Source: Candidatus Sulfotelmatobacter sp. (GTDB taxonomy: Bacteria; Acidobacteriota; Terriglobia; Terriglobales; Acidobacteriaceae). From it: a stretch of DNA of 64,000 nt. Position numbers and translations under genes: made by a program. The stretch spans positions 1 through 64,000 of the forward strand of contig JAOAPI010000084.1 of assembly GCA_025462865.1 (NCBI GenBank). The letters are read 5' to 3'. Position 1 is the stretch's first letter. The number at the start of each line of letters is the position of its first letter. The notes beneath the pieces are model-generated. The model ran no database searches and was not told the origin of the DNA. It saw nothing but the letters and a program-made list of their open reading frames with translations. Below are positions 16,824 through 25,593 of this stretch, piece after piece.

Positions 16824-16865
16824 GCGAGGGCGAGACGCCCTCGCAACAGCCGGCGGGACGCCGGC
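16824..16865. repeat. Two adjacent perfect hairpins of a GC-rich repeat (family C)
   Basis: GCGAGGGCG-AGA-CGCCCTCGC (16824-16844) followed by GCCGGCG-GGA-CGCCGGC (16849-16865), just upstream of pyrH. The GGGCGAG...CGCCC core resembles segments embedded in coding sequence near 18656, 46771 and 37223. Confidence 0.7.
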
Positions 16866-16891
16866 GCTACTCGATACGCCGGCGCTACCTT

Positions 16892-17608
16892 ATGACGACC
16901 CCTGCCTTCAAACGCGTTCTGCTCAAACTTTCCGGAGAAGCTCTTGCTGCCAATCAAGGGTTTGGTGTGGACACAGCACGTATCCATGAGGTCGCAGCCG
17001 AACTCGCCGATGTGCACAAATTGGGAGTTCAGCTCGCCATCGTCGTGGGCGGAGGCAACTTCTTTCGCGGCGTGGCGGATCAGGCTCGAGATATGGACCG
17101 TGTTTCCGCCGATCACATGGGAATGCTGGCCACGGTGATCAACGCGCTGGCTCTGCAGGACGCGCTCGAGAAGCAGAAAGTCTACACCCGAGTGCAAACC
17201 GCGATCGAGATGAATCAAGTGGCGGAGCCTTTCATCCGGCGGCGTGCGATCCGGCATTTGGAAAAAGGGCGAGTCGTGATCTTCGCCGGCGGCACGGGAA
17301 ATCCCTATTTCTCGACCGACACGGCGGCGTCATTGCGCGCCATGGAAATCAAAGCCGACGCGATCTTAAAGGCCACCAAGGTGGACGGCATCTATGACGC
17401 CGATCCCATGAAGGTAAAAGATGCCAAGAAGTTCACCGACATCACCTACATGGATGTTCTGAAAATGGGACTGAAGGTAATGGACTCGACTGCCATCAGC
17501 TTGTGCAAAGACAATAACCTGCCCATCATCGTTTTTAATCTGAATCAGCATGGGAATATCCGGCGGGTGTTGACCGGAGAGAAGATCGGGTCCAGGGTTG
17601 GCGCTTAG
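16892..17608 (+). CDS. pyrH: Uridylate kinase
   Basis: Hexameric UMP kinase of the amino-acid-kinase superfamily, producing UDP for pyrimidine nucleotide synthesis. 238 residues. Motifs are [52 protein letters not shown] and VDGIYDADP. Normal length. No Shine-Dalgarno is visible; the start lies directly after a GC-rich palindromic repeat, which may have displaced the native upstream region. Gene order rpsB-tsf-pyrH-frr is the common bacterial one. Confidence 0.96.
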   Translation: MTTPAFKRVLLKLSGEALAANQGFGVDTARIHEVAAELADVHKLGVQLAIVVGGGNFFRGVADQARDMDRVSADHMGMLATVINALALQDALEKQKVYTRVQTAIEMNQVAEPFIRRRAIRHLEKGRVVIFAGGTGNPYFSTDTAASLRAMEIKADAILKATKVDGIYDADPMKVKDAKKFTDITYMDVLKMGLKVMDSTAISLCKDNNLPIIVFNLNQHGNIRRVLTGEKIGSRVGA

Positions 17609-17614
17609 AACTTT

Positions 17615-17688
17615 GGCCACGGATTCTCACAGATTTTAACGGATTCTGTGTGTTTCTGATCCGTGGCAATCCGTGAAAATCCGTGGCC
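17615..17688. repeat. Palindromic repeat between pyrH and frr
   Basis: GGCCACGGATT (17615-17625) is the exact complement of AATCCGTGGCC (17678-17688); inside are further TCCGTG and CACAGATTTT units. The whole spacer can form one long hairpin. Confidence 0.7.
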
Positions 17689-17704
17689 AGCTTTTCGTTC
17701 GGTT

Positions 17705-17710
17705 TATAAT
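17705..17710 (+). promoter_or_regulatory. -10 box TATAAT upstream of frr
   Basis: Consensus TATAAT 28 bases before the frr ATG, leaving room for a leader with GGAG at 17725-17728. No good -35 was identified. Confidence 0.5.
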
Positions 17711-17738
17711 TCAACGTTGTTTACGGAGCTGACTGATT

Positions 17739-18329
17739 ATGGCTCAAGCCACGATGGCCGCAATTCCGGGCCTCAAAGAAACATACGTACAACTAAAAAC
17801 ACGGATGGAAAAAGCTGTCGAGGATTTCCGCAAGGCAATGGCGGCGACGCGCACGGGGCGCGCGTCGGTGCACATGCTGGACAGCGTCAGCGTCGACTAC
17901 TACGGTTCGCAGATGCCGTTGAATCAGATCGCTCAGGTGCACGCACCGGAGCCGCAGATGATTACGGTGCAGCCGTTTGATCCTTCGCAGATCGGACCGA
18001 TCGAGAAGGCGATTCGCACGGCCGAATTGGGATTGAACCCGATGAACGACGGCAAGCTGATCCGCGTGCCGGTGCCAGCCCTTACTCAAGAGCGCCGTCA
18101 GGATATGGTGAAGCATCTGCACAGGGTGTTGGAAGAACATCGCACGGCTGTGAGAAATATTCGCCGCGACGGTAACGACGCCATCAAGAAGGCGATGAAG
18201 GACAAGAAAATCAACGAAGACGACGAGAAGCGGTCGCTGGAAGAGATACAGAAGCTTACCGACGACGAGATCAAGAAGATGGAAGAGATGAGCAAAGCCA
18301 AGGAAAAGGAAGTGCTGGAGTTGAAGTAG
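17739..18329 (+). CDS. frr: Ribosome recycling factor
   Basis: Splits post-termination ribosomes together with EF-G. 196 residues, slightly longer than the E. coli protein because of an N-terminal extension ([15 protein letters not shown]). Motifs are [54 protein letters not shown] and the C-terminal helical bundle [25 protein letters not shown] lies ten bases upstream of the ATG. It ends the translation block. Confidence 0.97.
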   Translation: MAQATMAAIPGLKETYVQLKTRMEKAVEDFRKAMAATRTGRASVHMLDSVSVDYYGSQMPLNQIAQVHAPEPQMITVQPFDPSQIGPIEKAIRTAELGLNPMNDGKLIRVPVPALTQERRQDMVKHLHRVLEEHRTAVRNIRRDGNDAIKKAMKDKKINEDDEKRSLEEIQKLTDDEIKKMEEMSKAKEKEVLELK

Positions 18330-18359
18330 CTCTTCTTCGATTTCTATCGAATTATCTTA

Positions 18360-18387
18360 GGGCATCCGCAAAATACGGATGCCCTTT
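18360..18387 (+). terminator. Probable terminator hairpin after frr
   Basis: GGGCATCCG (18360-18368) and CGGATGCCC (18376-18384) form a perfect nine-base stem, seven-base loop, followed by TTTGTGTT. The T tract is short, so termination efficiency is uncertain. Confidence 0.65.
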
Positions 18388-18410
18388 GTGTTGCATGGGG
18401 CGTCCACGCT

Positions 18411-18416
18411 TATAAT
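18411..18416 (+). promoter_or_regulatory. -10 box TATAAT of the molybdopterin oxidoreductase gene
   Basis: Consensus TATAAT 15 bases before ATG 18432, predicting a leader of under ten bases. No Shine-Dalgarno is present. Confidence 0.45.
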
Positions 18417-18431
18417 CGAGAGACTGACGTC

Positions 18432-20597
18432 ATGAAAAAAGTGATCCATGCCGCGTGTCCGCACGATTGCCCTGATGCTTGCGGGGTGCTCATCACTGTT
18501 GAAGACGGGCGTGCGACGAAGATTCAAGGTGATCCGCAGCATCCGGTGACGAGGGGGTTTTTGTGTGCGAAGGTCGCGAAGTATCTGGACCGCGTGTATT
18601 CGCCGGATAGAGTGCTGTATCCCATGCGGCGGATTGTCCCGAAGGGAATTGCCGTTAGCGCCGTAGGCGCTGGCGAGTCGCCCGCGCCCACACAATCGGC
18701 GGAAAGCAGCCAAGCTTGGCAACGCATTACCTGGGACGAAGCGCTCGATGAGATTGCCGCGCGCTTTCGTGCGATCGTAACTGAGTTCGGAAGCGAAGCG
18801 ATCCTGCCTTATTCCTATGGCGGAACGTTGGGCGCGCTGAATGGCGCTTCCATGGACCGCAGATTCTTCGGACGACTGGGCGCTTCGCAGTTGGAGCGCG
18901 CGATCTGTTCCGCGGCCGGCGAGGCCGGACTGACATCAGTGCTCGGCGTGAAACTCGGAACTGAGCCAGAGCAGTTCGTTCATTCCCGTTACATCATCGC
19001 CTGGGCCTCGAACATTCACGGAAACAATGTTCACTTGTGGCCATTCATCGAAGAAGCGCGGCGCAAGGGCGCGAAGCTGGTGGTGATCGATCCCTACCGC
19101 ACTCGCACCGCTGCGTGCGCCGAGTGGTACATTCCGATTAATCCCGGCACCGATGGCGCGCTCGCGCTTGCGATGATGCACGTAATCATCGGCGAAGGCC
19201 TTCACGATGCCGATTACGTCGCGAAATACACGCTGGGCTTCGACGCTCTGCGGGAGAAAGTGAAGGACTACCCGCCGGAGCGTGTGGCGCAATGGACGGG
19301 GATTTCCGCTGAAGACATTCGCAAACTGGCACTGGAGTATGCCACGGTGCGGCCATCGGTCATCCGGCTAAATTACGGCGTGCAGCGGTCGGAGGGCGGC
19401 GGGATGGCAACGCGCGCGATCGCCATGCTGCCATGCATTACAGGGTCGTGGAAGGAAGTCGGCGGCGGCCTGCAAATGTCGACTAGCGGCGCGTTCGGAC
19501 TCAACAAGGATGCATTGACGAGGCCGGACCTTCAAGTTGAAGGACTCGATCATCCACCTCGATCTGTAAACATGGTGGAGTTGGGCAAGGCACTGAATAC
19601 CTTGAACGATCCTCCGCTAAAGGCGTTATTCGTTTACAACTCGAACCCGGCTGCGGTGTGTCCAAATCACAATGAGGTGATTCGCGGACTGCGGCGTAGG
19701 GACTTATTTACCGTTGTCCACGAGCAATTCTTCACCGACACCACGGATTATGCCGACATCCTGTTGCCGGCGACAACCTTCTTCGAGCACAAGGATTTGC
19801 AGACGGCATACGGCCATTACTTCGTGCAAGTGTCAGACCAGGCAATTGAGCCGCTAGGAGAATGCCGCTCGAATGTAGAAGTGTTCCGGGCCCTGGCAGC
19901 ACGAATGGGATTCAATGAGCCATGTTTTGGCGAGAGCGTCGACGAGATGATCGACGGCGCTTTGGATTCAGGCAATCCGTGGTTGCAGGGGATCAGCCGG
20001 GATCGGTTGGAGCGCGAACGGCAGGTGAGGCTGAACTTCACTGGGCAGTGGGTAGTGGGCAGTGGCCAGTCTGAACCGACAGAGCCATTTCTTCCCTTCG
20101 CTCAAGGCAACTTTCGCACGCCTTCGGGTAAGGCTGAACTCTACAGCGAAGCAATGAAGGTGCAGGGGCTTGATCCTGTTGCCGCGTTCACAGCACCTCA
20201 GGAATCCCGTCACGGAGCCCGCTCGGCTTTCCCCCTCGAACTTCTGGCTCGTAAGGCAGATAACTTCCTGAACTCAAGTTTCTCAAACGTGCCTTCGGTC
20301 CAGGCCATGGAAGAGACGAATCTTCTGGAAATGCATTCCAGCGACGCCCGATCGCGCGGAATTTCCGATGGAGAGACGGTGAAAGTCTACAACGATCGCG
20401 GGGTAATCTTCCTGAAGGCCCGAGTAGATGGCGCAGTTCAACCGGGAGTCGTGTCGGCAAAGCTGAATTGGGCCAAACTAGCACGCGGATTCCGGAACAT
20501 TAACGTGTTGACCTCAGAAAAACTTTCCGACCTGGGCAACTCCGCCACGTTTTATTCCGTCTTGGTTGAGGTGGAGTCCGCTAGATCCATTCCATGA
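18432..20597 (+). CDS. Molybdopterin-dependent oxidoreductase with N-terminal 4Fe-4S cluster
   Basis: 721-residue bis-MGD enzyme of the formate dehydrogenase/DMSO reductase superfamily. The N-terminal cluster motif CPHDCPDAC with a fourth Cys in RGFLCAKV binds 4Fe-4S; the catalytic domain (about 60-560) and the C-terminal Moco dinucleotide-binding barrel (about 590-715, MHSSDARSRGISDGETVKVY) follow. There is no Tat or Sec signal, so it is cytoplasmic. The substrate cannot be told from sequence. Two short segments, about residues 75-91 (VGAGESPAPTQSAES) and 537-546 (GQWVVGSGQS), look like intergenic repeats read in frame. The Moco genes at 2.4-5.6 kb could supply its cofactor. Confidence 0.88.
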   Translation: MKKVIHAACPHDCPDACGVLITVEDGRATKIQGDPQHPVTRGFLCAKVAKYLDRVYSPDRVLYPMRRIVPKGIAVSAVGAGESPAPTQSAESSQAWQRITWDEALDEIAARFRAIVTEFGSEAILPYSYGGTLGALNGASMDRRFFGRLGASQLERAICSAAGEAGLTSVLGVKLGTEPEQFVHSRYIIAWASNIHGNNVHLWPFIEEARRKGAKLVVIDPYRTRTAACAEWYIPINPGTDGALALAMMHVIIGEGLHDADYVAKYTLGFDALREKVKDYPPERVAQWTGISAEDIRKLALEYATVRPSVIRLNYGVQRSEGGGMATRAIAMLPCITGSWKEVGGGLQMSTSGAFGLNKDALTRPDLQVEGLDHPPRSVNMVELGKALNTLNDPPLKALFVYNSNPAAVCPNHNEVIRGLRRRDLFTVVHEQFFTDTTDYADILLPATTFFEHKDLQTAYGHYFVQVSDQAIEPLGECRSNVEVFRALAARMGFNEPCFGESVDEMIDGALDSGNPWLQGISRDRLERERQVRLNFTGQWVVGSGQSEPTEPFLPFAQGNFRTPSGKAELYSEAMKVQGLDPVAAFTAPQESRHGARSAFPLELLARKADNFLNSSFSNVPSVQAMEETNLLEMHSSDARSRGISDGETVKVYNDRGVIFLKARVDGAVQPGVVSAKLNWAKLARGFRNINVLTSEKLSDLGNSATFYSVLVEVESARSIP
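18656..18702. repeat. Family C palindromic repeat inside coding sequence
   Basis: AGCGCC-GTA-GGCGCT (18657-18671) and GGCGA-G-TCGCC (18672-18682) are adjacent palindromes, followed by CGCGCCCACACAATCGGC. The segment encodes GAGESPAPTQS without breaking the frame of the oxidoreductase. Similar DNA encodes SDSAPTQS at 37223-37252 and GEGESARPTQ at 46771-46802. Confidence 0.6.
20041..20070. repeat. CAGTGG-type repeat inside coding sequence
   Basis: Units GGCAGTGG, GTAGTGGG, GCAGTGGCCAGT read in frame as GQWVVGSGQS in the oxidoreductase. The DNA pattern matches the intergenic array at 10264-10396. Confidence 0.6.
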
Positions 20598-20716
20598 AGT
20601 CACCAGTAGAGTGGCACCTTGGACGCTTTCCATTTCTCTACGTATAATGATCGTTTTCCTACATCCCAGAAGCTGAGGTCGTAGCGATTCATCTTTGTTC
20701 TCATGCAGACAGTGCT

Positions 20717-23635
20717 GTGTCCGGGCGCGGCCGAGGGTTTTACGGCGCTGCCCATCGTCCATCTTCTTCATTTGCACAGTTTTGCCGCAACATAAGGCTT
20801 TTAGGATCCGTGCTCTTCCTCGGTCTGCCTCTCCTCTTTAGCTCGATCAGCTGGGGGCAGAGCGACATCATTTCGGAGATTGACGTCCAGGGAAACCGCC
20901 GGATTCCCGCCGAGACGGTTCGGGCACGCATTTTCACCCATGCGGGAGATATTTACGACACGGCGGCGCTCGAACGCGACTTCAATTCGCTGTGGAATAC
21001 AGGCTATTTCGAGGACATCCGCTTTTCGCGCGAACAAACTCCGAAGGGCTGGCGGCTGATCGTTCAGGTCAAGGAAAAACCCACCATCCGCGAGATCAAC
21101 TACGTCGGGCTGAGTTCAGTTTCCACCAGCGATGTTCTGGACCGCTTCAAGTTGGCCAAGGTCGGATTAGCGGTAGAGAGTCAGTACGATCCGACGAAAG
21201 TGAAGAAAGCCGAAGTGGCAATCAAAGGCTTGCTGGCGGAACATGGGCGGCAGTTTTCCACGATCCGAACGGAAGTACGCCAGATTCCGCCCGCTGCAAT
21301 CGGCCTGACATTTGTCGTCAAAGAAGGTCCGAAGGTCAAGGTAGGCAAGATCAAGTTCGAGGGCAACAAAAACGTCAGCACCCGAACGTTGCGATATGCC
21401 ATGAAGAACCTGCGGCCCATCGGTGTGCCGCACTCGATCTTCCTGGAGAACATCTTCGCCAGAACGTACGACGCCACCAAACTGGACGAAGATACCGAGC
21501 GCGTTCGCAATGAATACCAGAACCGCGGCTATTTCAAGGTAATCGTGAATCAGCCCAAGACAGAAATTCACGATACCGGGCACGCGGGAGCACATGTCCC
21601 GTTGCTGCAGAGCAAGTCCGGCAAAGCAGTCGACATCACCATGCCCATCGAAGAAGGCGATCGCTACACTCTGGGTGGGATCACATTTAAAAACAATAAG
21701 GCAGTTTCGAACTCAAAAGCGTTGCGCTCCATCTTCCCGATCAAGGATGGAGATGTCTTCAGCAAAGAAAAAGTAGCCAAGGGCCTCGAAAACTTGCGTA
21801 AGGCCTATGGCGAGCAAGGCTACATCAACTTCACCTCGATTCCTGAAACCCGCTTTGACGATGAGAAGAAGCTGATCTTTCTTGATATTGACGTCGACGA
21901 AGGGAAGCAATTCTACGTCAGGCGCATCGAATTTCAGGGCAACACAACGACGCGAGACAAAGTTATTCGGCGCGAGGTTGCGCTGGAGGAAGGAAACATT
22001 TACAACTCACGTCTCTGGGAACTCAGCCTGCTGCGCCTTAATCAGTTGGGGTACTTCGACCAGTTGAAGCCTGACGATCCAAACGTTACGGTCCGTCAAC
22101 TGGATGAGAAAAACGGACTGGTTGACCTTACGCTGAAGGTAAAGGAAAAGGGCAAGAATAGTATCGGATTGAATGGAGGCGTGAGCGGACTGGAAGGCGC
22201 CTTCGTGGGCATCAACTACTCCACTAATAATTTCCTCGGCCTGGGTGAGACTCTTCAGGTGCAGGCTAGTGTCGGAAATCTGGCGCGCAGCATTCGCTTC
22301 GGTTTCACGCAGCCCTACATGTTCGACCGGCCGTTGCAGTTCGGCTTCAACGTTTATTTCAACAAGACCAAATTTGACCAGGCCCGGCAACTTTCCATTT
22401 TCAGCGGACAGAATCTGAACCTGCCCAATGCCGTGTTGCAGAATCTGCAGAACTATACCCAATCGAGCGCGGGCTTCACGCTTTCGTTAAGCTATCCACT
22501 GCGGCGTTCCTTCAAGCGCGTGGGCATCACATATTCCTTCGACCGGTCATCGCTGCTGGCGCTGAGTGACGCCTCGAAGAATTTGTTCGAATTCCTGGCA
22601 TTCCGCGGCATTTCCGGGCCGAACGCGTTGAATGGAATCATTACCAGCAAGATCTTTCCGAATTTTTCGACGAACACGATCGATAGCCCGATCTCTCCCC
22701 ATCGCGGACAACAGTTCACTGTGGGAGCGGAGTTGGCAGGTTTGGGAGGAACGGTTCGCTCGATTCGTCCGATCGTTCAATATAAAAAGTTCATTCCGGT
22801 GCAGAACCGGCGCAATGCGATCGGCTTTAACTTTCAAGGATCATTTATCAGCGGCTTCGGAGGGCTGGTTGCGCCGCCCTTCCAGCGCGCCTACATGGGA
22901 GGCGAAAACGATCTGCGCGGATTTGATATACGTTCGGTTTCACCGGTGGCCTTCCTCCCCAGCGTGGGAACGATAACGCTTACTAATCCGGACGGCACGC
23001 CGATCCTGAGAGATCCCCAGAATCCCAGGGCGGGAAACGTGACCGTGCCAATTCCCATCGACCAGATTACGTTCCCAGGCGGTGATTTAAGCCTGGTGAC
23101 GAATCTTGAGTATCGCATCACGATTTATGGTCCAGTCGCGCTGGCTCCTTTTGTGGACCTCGGAATTGATCCCATCGTTCGTAAGTCGCAGTTGCAGATT
23201 GCAACGCAGCAATACGATAGCGTCATCGGGACGCCGCTGGGCTGCCCGCAACTTCTGCAGACTGCCGGTGCTAACACATGTACACAGGGCAGCGTGCTGA
23301 GTCCGCGCCCGTCGCAAGATCTCCAGGTTCTGGGGTCGACAAACTGGCGACCCAGAATGTCGACAGGACTTGAGTTGCAGATGTTCCTGCCGGTGATCAA
23401 TGCTCCCTTCCGCATTTACTGGGCATATAACCCACTCAGGTTGGATAGCAACGCGAACCCGCCGATTCCAATCACGGCGGGGATGTTTCCGCAAACATGC
23501 AATCCGAAAACTGGTTGCCAGTTGACGGCTGCCGGAGCTTATACGTTCAACTTGGCGCGGACCACTTTTTCGCCGAGTTTCCTGTTGCGGGAGCCACGTA
23601 AAACATTCCGCTTCACTGTGGCGACCACGTTCTAG
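20717..23635 (+). CDS. bamA: Outer membrane protein assembly factor BamA (Omp85)
   Basis: Central component of the BAM machine that folds beta-barrel proteins into the outer membrane. 972 residues: signal peptide near 27-50 (LLGSVLFLGLPLLFSSISWGQ), POTRA repeats from about 53 to 440 (ISEIDVQGNRRIPAETV, VGKIKFEGNKNVSTRTLRYA, YVRRIEFQGNTTTRDKVIRR) and a C-terminal beta-barrel with GGENDLRGFD (VRGF-type motif) and a terminal aromatic FRFTVATTF. Longer than the E. coli protein (about 810). The start is a GTG and is uncertain. The Skp-like gene follows, as is common. Confidence 0.95.
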   Translation: MSGRGRGFYGAAHRPSSSFAQFCRNIRLLGSVLFLGLPLLFSSISWGQSDIISEIDVQGNRRIPAETVRARIFTHAGDIYDTAALERDFNSLWNTGYFEDIRFSREQTPKGWRLIVQVKEKPTIREINYVGLSSVSTSDVLDRFKLAKVGLAVESQYDPTKVKKAEVAIKGLLAEHGRQFSTIRTEVRQIPPAAIGLTFVVKEGPKVKVGKIKFEGNKNVSTRTLRYAMKNLRPIGVPHSIFLENIFARTYDATKLDEDTERVRNEYQNRGYFKVIVNQPKTEIHDTGHAGAHVPLLQSKSGKAVDITMPIEEGDRYTLGGITFKNNKAVSNSKALRSIFPIKDGDVFSKEKVAKGLENLRKAYGEQGYINFTSIPETRFDDEKKLIFLDIDVDEGKQFYVRRIEFQGNTTTRDKVIRREVALEEGNIYNSRLWELSLLRLNQLGYFDQLKPDDPNVTVRQLDEKNGLVDLTLKVKEKGKNSIGLNGGVSGLEGAFVGINYSTNNFLGLGETLQVQASVGNLARSIRFGFTQPYMFDRPLQFGFNVYFNKTKFDQARQLSIFSGQNLNLPNAVLQNLQNYTQSSAGFTLSLSYPLRRSFKRVGITYSFDRSSLLALSDASKNLFEFLAFRGISGPNALNGIITSKIFPNFSTNTIDSPISPHRGQQFTVGAELAGLGGTVRSIRPIVQYKKFIPVQNRRNAIGFNFQGSFISGFGGLVAPPFQRAYMGGENDLRGFDIRSVSPVAFLPSVGTITLTNPDGTPILRDPQNPRAGNVTVPIPIDQITFPGGDLSLVTNLEYRITIYGPVALAPFVDLGIDPIVRKSQLQIATQQYDSVIGTPLGCPQLLQTAGANTCTQGSVLSPRPSQDLQVLGSTNWRPRMSTGLELQMFLPVINAPFRIYWAYNPLRLDSNANPPIPITAGMFPQTCNPKTGCQLTAAGAYTFNLARTTFSPSFLLREPRKTFRFTVATTF

Positions 23636-23917
23636 GGCTTGAGGCGCGGCAGGAAGTTTGACGGCGGCCGAGAAACCTCACTATAATCATGCGATCCACG
23701 CCATTGCAAAAAGATAATCAGGGTGGACGACATGTCCGCGACCCTGGCGTGTGACGCCGGCAATCCCGTGTGCCTTCTGACGGCGGCCGTTCGAAGAAGC
23801 GAAAGATCTGGTGAGTACGGCCCGGCGTTGCTTGAAGGGTAATCACGTTCATTCCCGGAACCATATTTAGCGAACCATATTCACAGGAACAATGTTCCAA
23901 GGAGTTTAAGCGATACG
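23636..23917. other. Intergenic spacer between bamA and the Skp-like gene
   Basis: About 280 bases. It contains a TATAAT at about 23683 and AAGGAG before ATG 23918. No gene was supported; small frames here lack start signals and family character. Confidence 0.35.
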
Positions 23918-24634
23918 ATGACAAGCAAGTTGCTGCGCTCTATCCTGGCCATTGCGGTTGTCTCAATGATTTCCGCATTCGCCCAAACCAGTGCCGCTCC
24001 TCCAAAGAGTGCGGCCAGTTCGCCCGCAACCGGTTCCCCCGCAACCCCGGCGGCCTCAACTACCATTGCGACTGGCACCGGCACCAAAATCGGGACCATT
24101 AACATTGAGCAGGCCGTGGTTGGCACGAACGAGGGCCAGCGCGACTTTGAAATCTTGAAGAAGAAGCTGGAGCCGAAACAGAACGAACTGAAGGGCCAGA
24201 ACGAAGAACTTGAGAATCTGCAGAAGCAACTGCAGACGCAAGGCGACAAGCTGAATGAAGACGCCCGCGCCACTCTGGTCAAACAGATCGAGACGAAAAA
24301 GAAATCCTTTGACCGCTCGGTGCAGGACGCTCAAGAGGATGCGCAGAATCAACAGAAAGAAATCTTCCAGCGTATTCTGCAAAAAATGGCGCCGGTGATT
24401 GTGAAGCATGCGCAAGAGGGCGGATTCGCCATGATCGTGGACACTTCGAATCCATGGCCGCAGAGTCCGGTGCTGTGGTATGGCGAGGGAGGGGATATTA
24501 CCAAAGCGGTAGTGGACCTCTATAACACGCAATCCGGCGTGCCCGCAGCAGCTGCAACGGGTGCCGCGAAGCCCGCCGCTCCGAAGCCGGCAGCACCTAA
24601 GCCAGCGCCGAAGTCGACCGAACCACCCAAGTAG
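23918..24634 (+). CDS. OmpH/Skp-family periplasmic chaperone
   Basis: 238 residues. Signal peptide (about 1-23, LLRSILAIAVVSMISAFAQ), a Pro/Ala/Ser/Thr-rich linker, then the Skp core (about 58-205): TKIGTINIEQAVVGTNEGQRD followed by a long coiled coil of Lys, Gln and Glu and the closing beta strand GGFAMIVDTSNP. Skp holds unfolded outer-membrane proteins on the way to BAM, which fits its place after bamA. The C-terminal tail is a low-complexity Ala-Pro-Lys repeat (AAPKPAAPKPAPK), absent from E. coli Skp. AAGGAG upstream supports the start. Confidence 0.92.
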   Translation: MTSKLLRSILAIAVVSMISAFAQTSAAPPKSAASSPATGSPATPAASTTIATGTGTKIGTINIEQAVVGTNEGQRDFEILKKKLEPKQNELKGQNEELENLQKQLQTQGDKLNEDARATLVKQIETKKKSFDRSVQDAQEDAQNQQKEIFQRILQKMAPVIVKHAQEGGFAMIVDTSNPWPQSPVLWYGEGGDITKAVVDLYNTQSGVPAAAATGAAKPAAPKPAAPKPAPKSTEPPK

Positions 24635-24640
24635 TTTTTT

Positions 24641-24661
24641 CACGACACCGCAAGTGTCGTG
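24641..24661 (+). other. Hairpin after the Skp-like gene
   Basis: CACGACAC and GTGTCGTG form a perfect eight-base stem with a five-base loop six bases after the stop, directly before the intrinsic terminator. There is no following T run; it may protect the 3' end. Confidence 0.5.
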
Positions 24662-24672
24662 AAAGTTCCCCG

Positions 24673-24699
24673 AAGGCCGCGCCAAGCGCGGCCTTTTTT
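24673..24699 (+). terminator. Rho-independent terminator after the Skp-like gene
   Basis: AAGGCCGCGC (24673-24682), loop CAA, GCGCGGCCTT (24686-24695), with the T run to 24699. A strong GC stem with a T tract. Confidence 0.9.
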
Positions 24700-24772
24700 C
24701 TTTGTGTCAAGAGTTCTAAGAAAGAAGTCTCGGTGTCCTTACCAGTAACGCGTTGAAATACAGGAGGACACC

Positions 24773-25500
24773 ATGTTTGACCGCACACTCAATTCGTCAT
24801 GGGACGAGCGATCGCGCCGAGGATTGACCACCTTAACTTCATTCGGTTTGCAGGCCCTTGCTCTAACCGTGTTGCTGGTGTTGCCGCTGCTGAGGCCGCA
24901 AGGGTTGCCTTTGTTCCGCCAACTCGCAACGCCTGTCAGTTGGGGCCAACCTCTGGCTGCACCCATCCGGTCGACAACGCGGGCCGGTGCAAGCACCACG
25001 GGACCGGATACTCTGTCGGTTATCACGTTAAGAACGCCGCCGCGAATTCCAAATGGCATCGCGGCCACTGAGAATGACGCTCCACCACAAATTGGAGCCT
25101 CTGGCCCGGGGATCCCCGGGGTTGGGAGCGGGGATCCAAATGGAGTCCGCAATTTGTTTGTGAGCGGTTCGCGCCCGATCTTGCCGACCGCGCAACCGCC
25201 ACGGACCGCCGCACCGGTTCGTATCTCGAACCGAGCGAGGGAAGTCTGATTCGCAGAATTCAGCCGGCGTATCCCGCGCTGGCTCGAAGCGCTCGAATTC
25301 AGGGCGTGGTTGTTTTGCAAGCCGTCATCAGCAAGCAGGGCGCCATCGAGAATCTAAAGGTTTTGGCGGGCCATCCCATGCTGGCCCCCGCGGCTATCGA
25401 GGCGGTAAGGCAGTGGCGCTATCGCCCTTATATTTTGAATAACGAGCCGGTCGAAGTAGAGACACAGATCACGGTAAACTTTTCGCTGGCCGGGAATTAA
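24773..25500 (+). pseudogene. TonB-family protein interrupted by a frameshift
   Basis: The first frame (24773-25249) encodes 158 residues with an N-terminal membrane segment (about 22-42, GLQALALTVLLVLPLLRP) and a Pro-rich periplasmic linker. It runs out of frame near 25226-25232; in the next frame the protein continues as EPSEGSLIRRIQPAYP...ARIQGVVVLQAVISK...NNEPVEVETQITVNF, a complete TonB C-terminal domain ending at 25500. A single missing base (a G in CTCGGAACC) would restore one protein of about 241 residues. So it is a recent disruption, a sequencing error or a frameshifting site. The intact relative is the C-terminal domain of the gene at 57466-59151. Confidence 0.85.
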
Positions 25501-25579
25501 GGGGCATTTGCGACGCACATCGCGAAGGGATTAAGGCAGAGTACCCCAAGCGTAACCTGAGACCTCGCGACGCTCCCGC

Positions 25580-25585
25580 TATAAT
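25580..25585 (+). promoter_or_regulatory. -10 box TATAAT of alr, 8 bases before GTG
   Basis: Consensus TATAAT ends eight bases before GTG 25594, with no ribosome binding site. A leaderless transcript is predicted. Confidence 0.5.
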
Positions 25586-25593
25586 CGAGCGCA

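Noticed and set aside
16640..17257. 205-codon minus-strand frame
   Set aside because: Covers the end of tsf, a terminator and the start of pyrH on the other strand; no start signal or recognisable domain.
18432..20597. Selenocysteine formate dehydrogenase
   Set aside because: No in-frame TGA occurs in the gene and no SECIS-like hairpin position was evident; substrate left unassigned.
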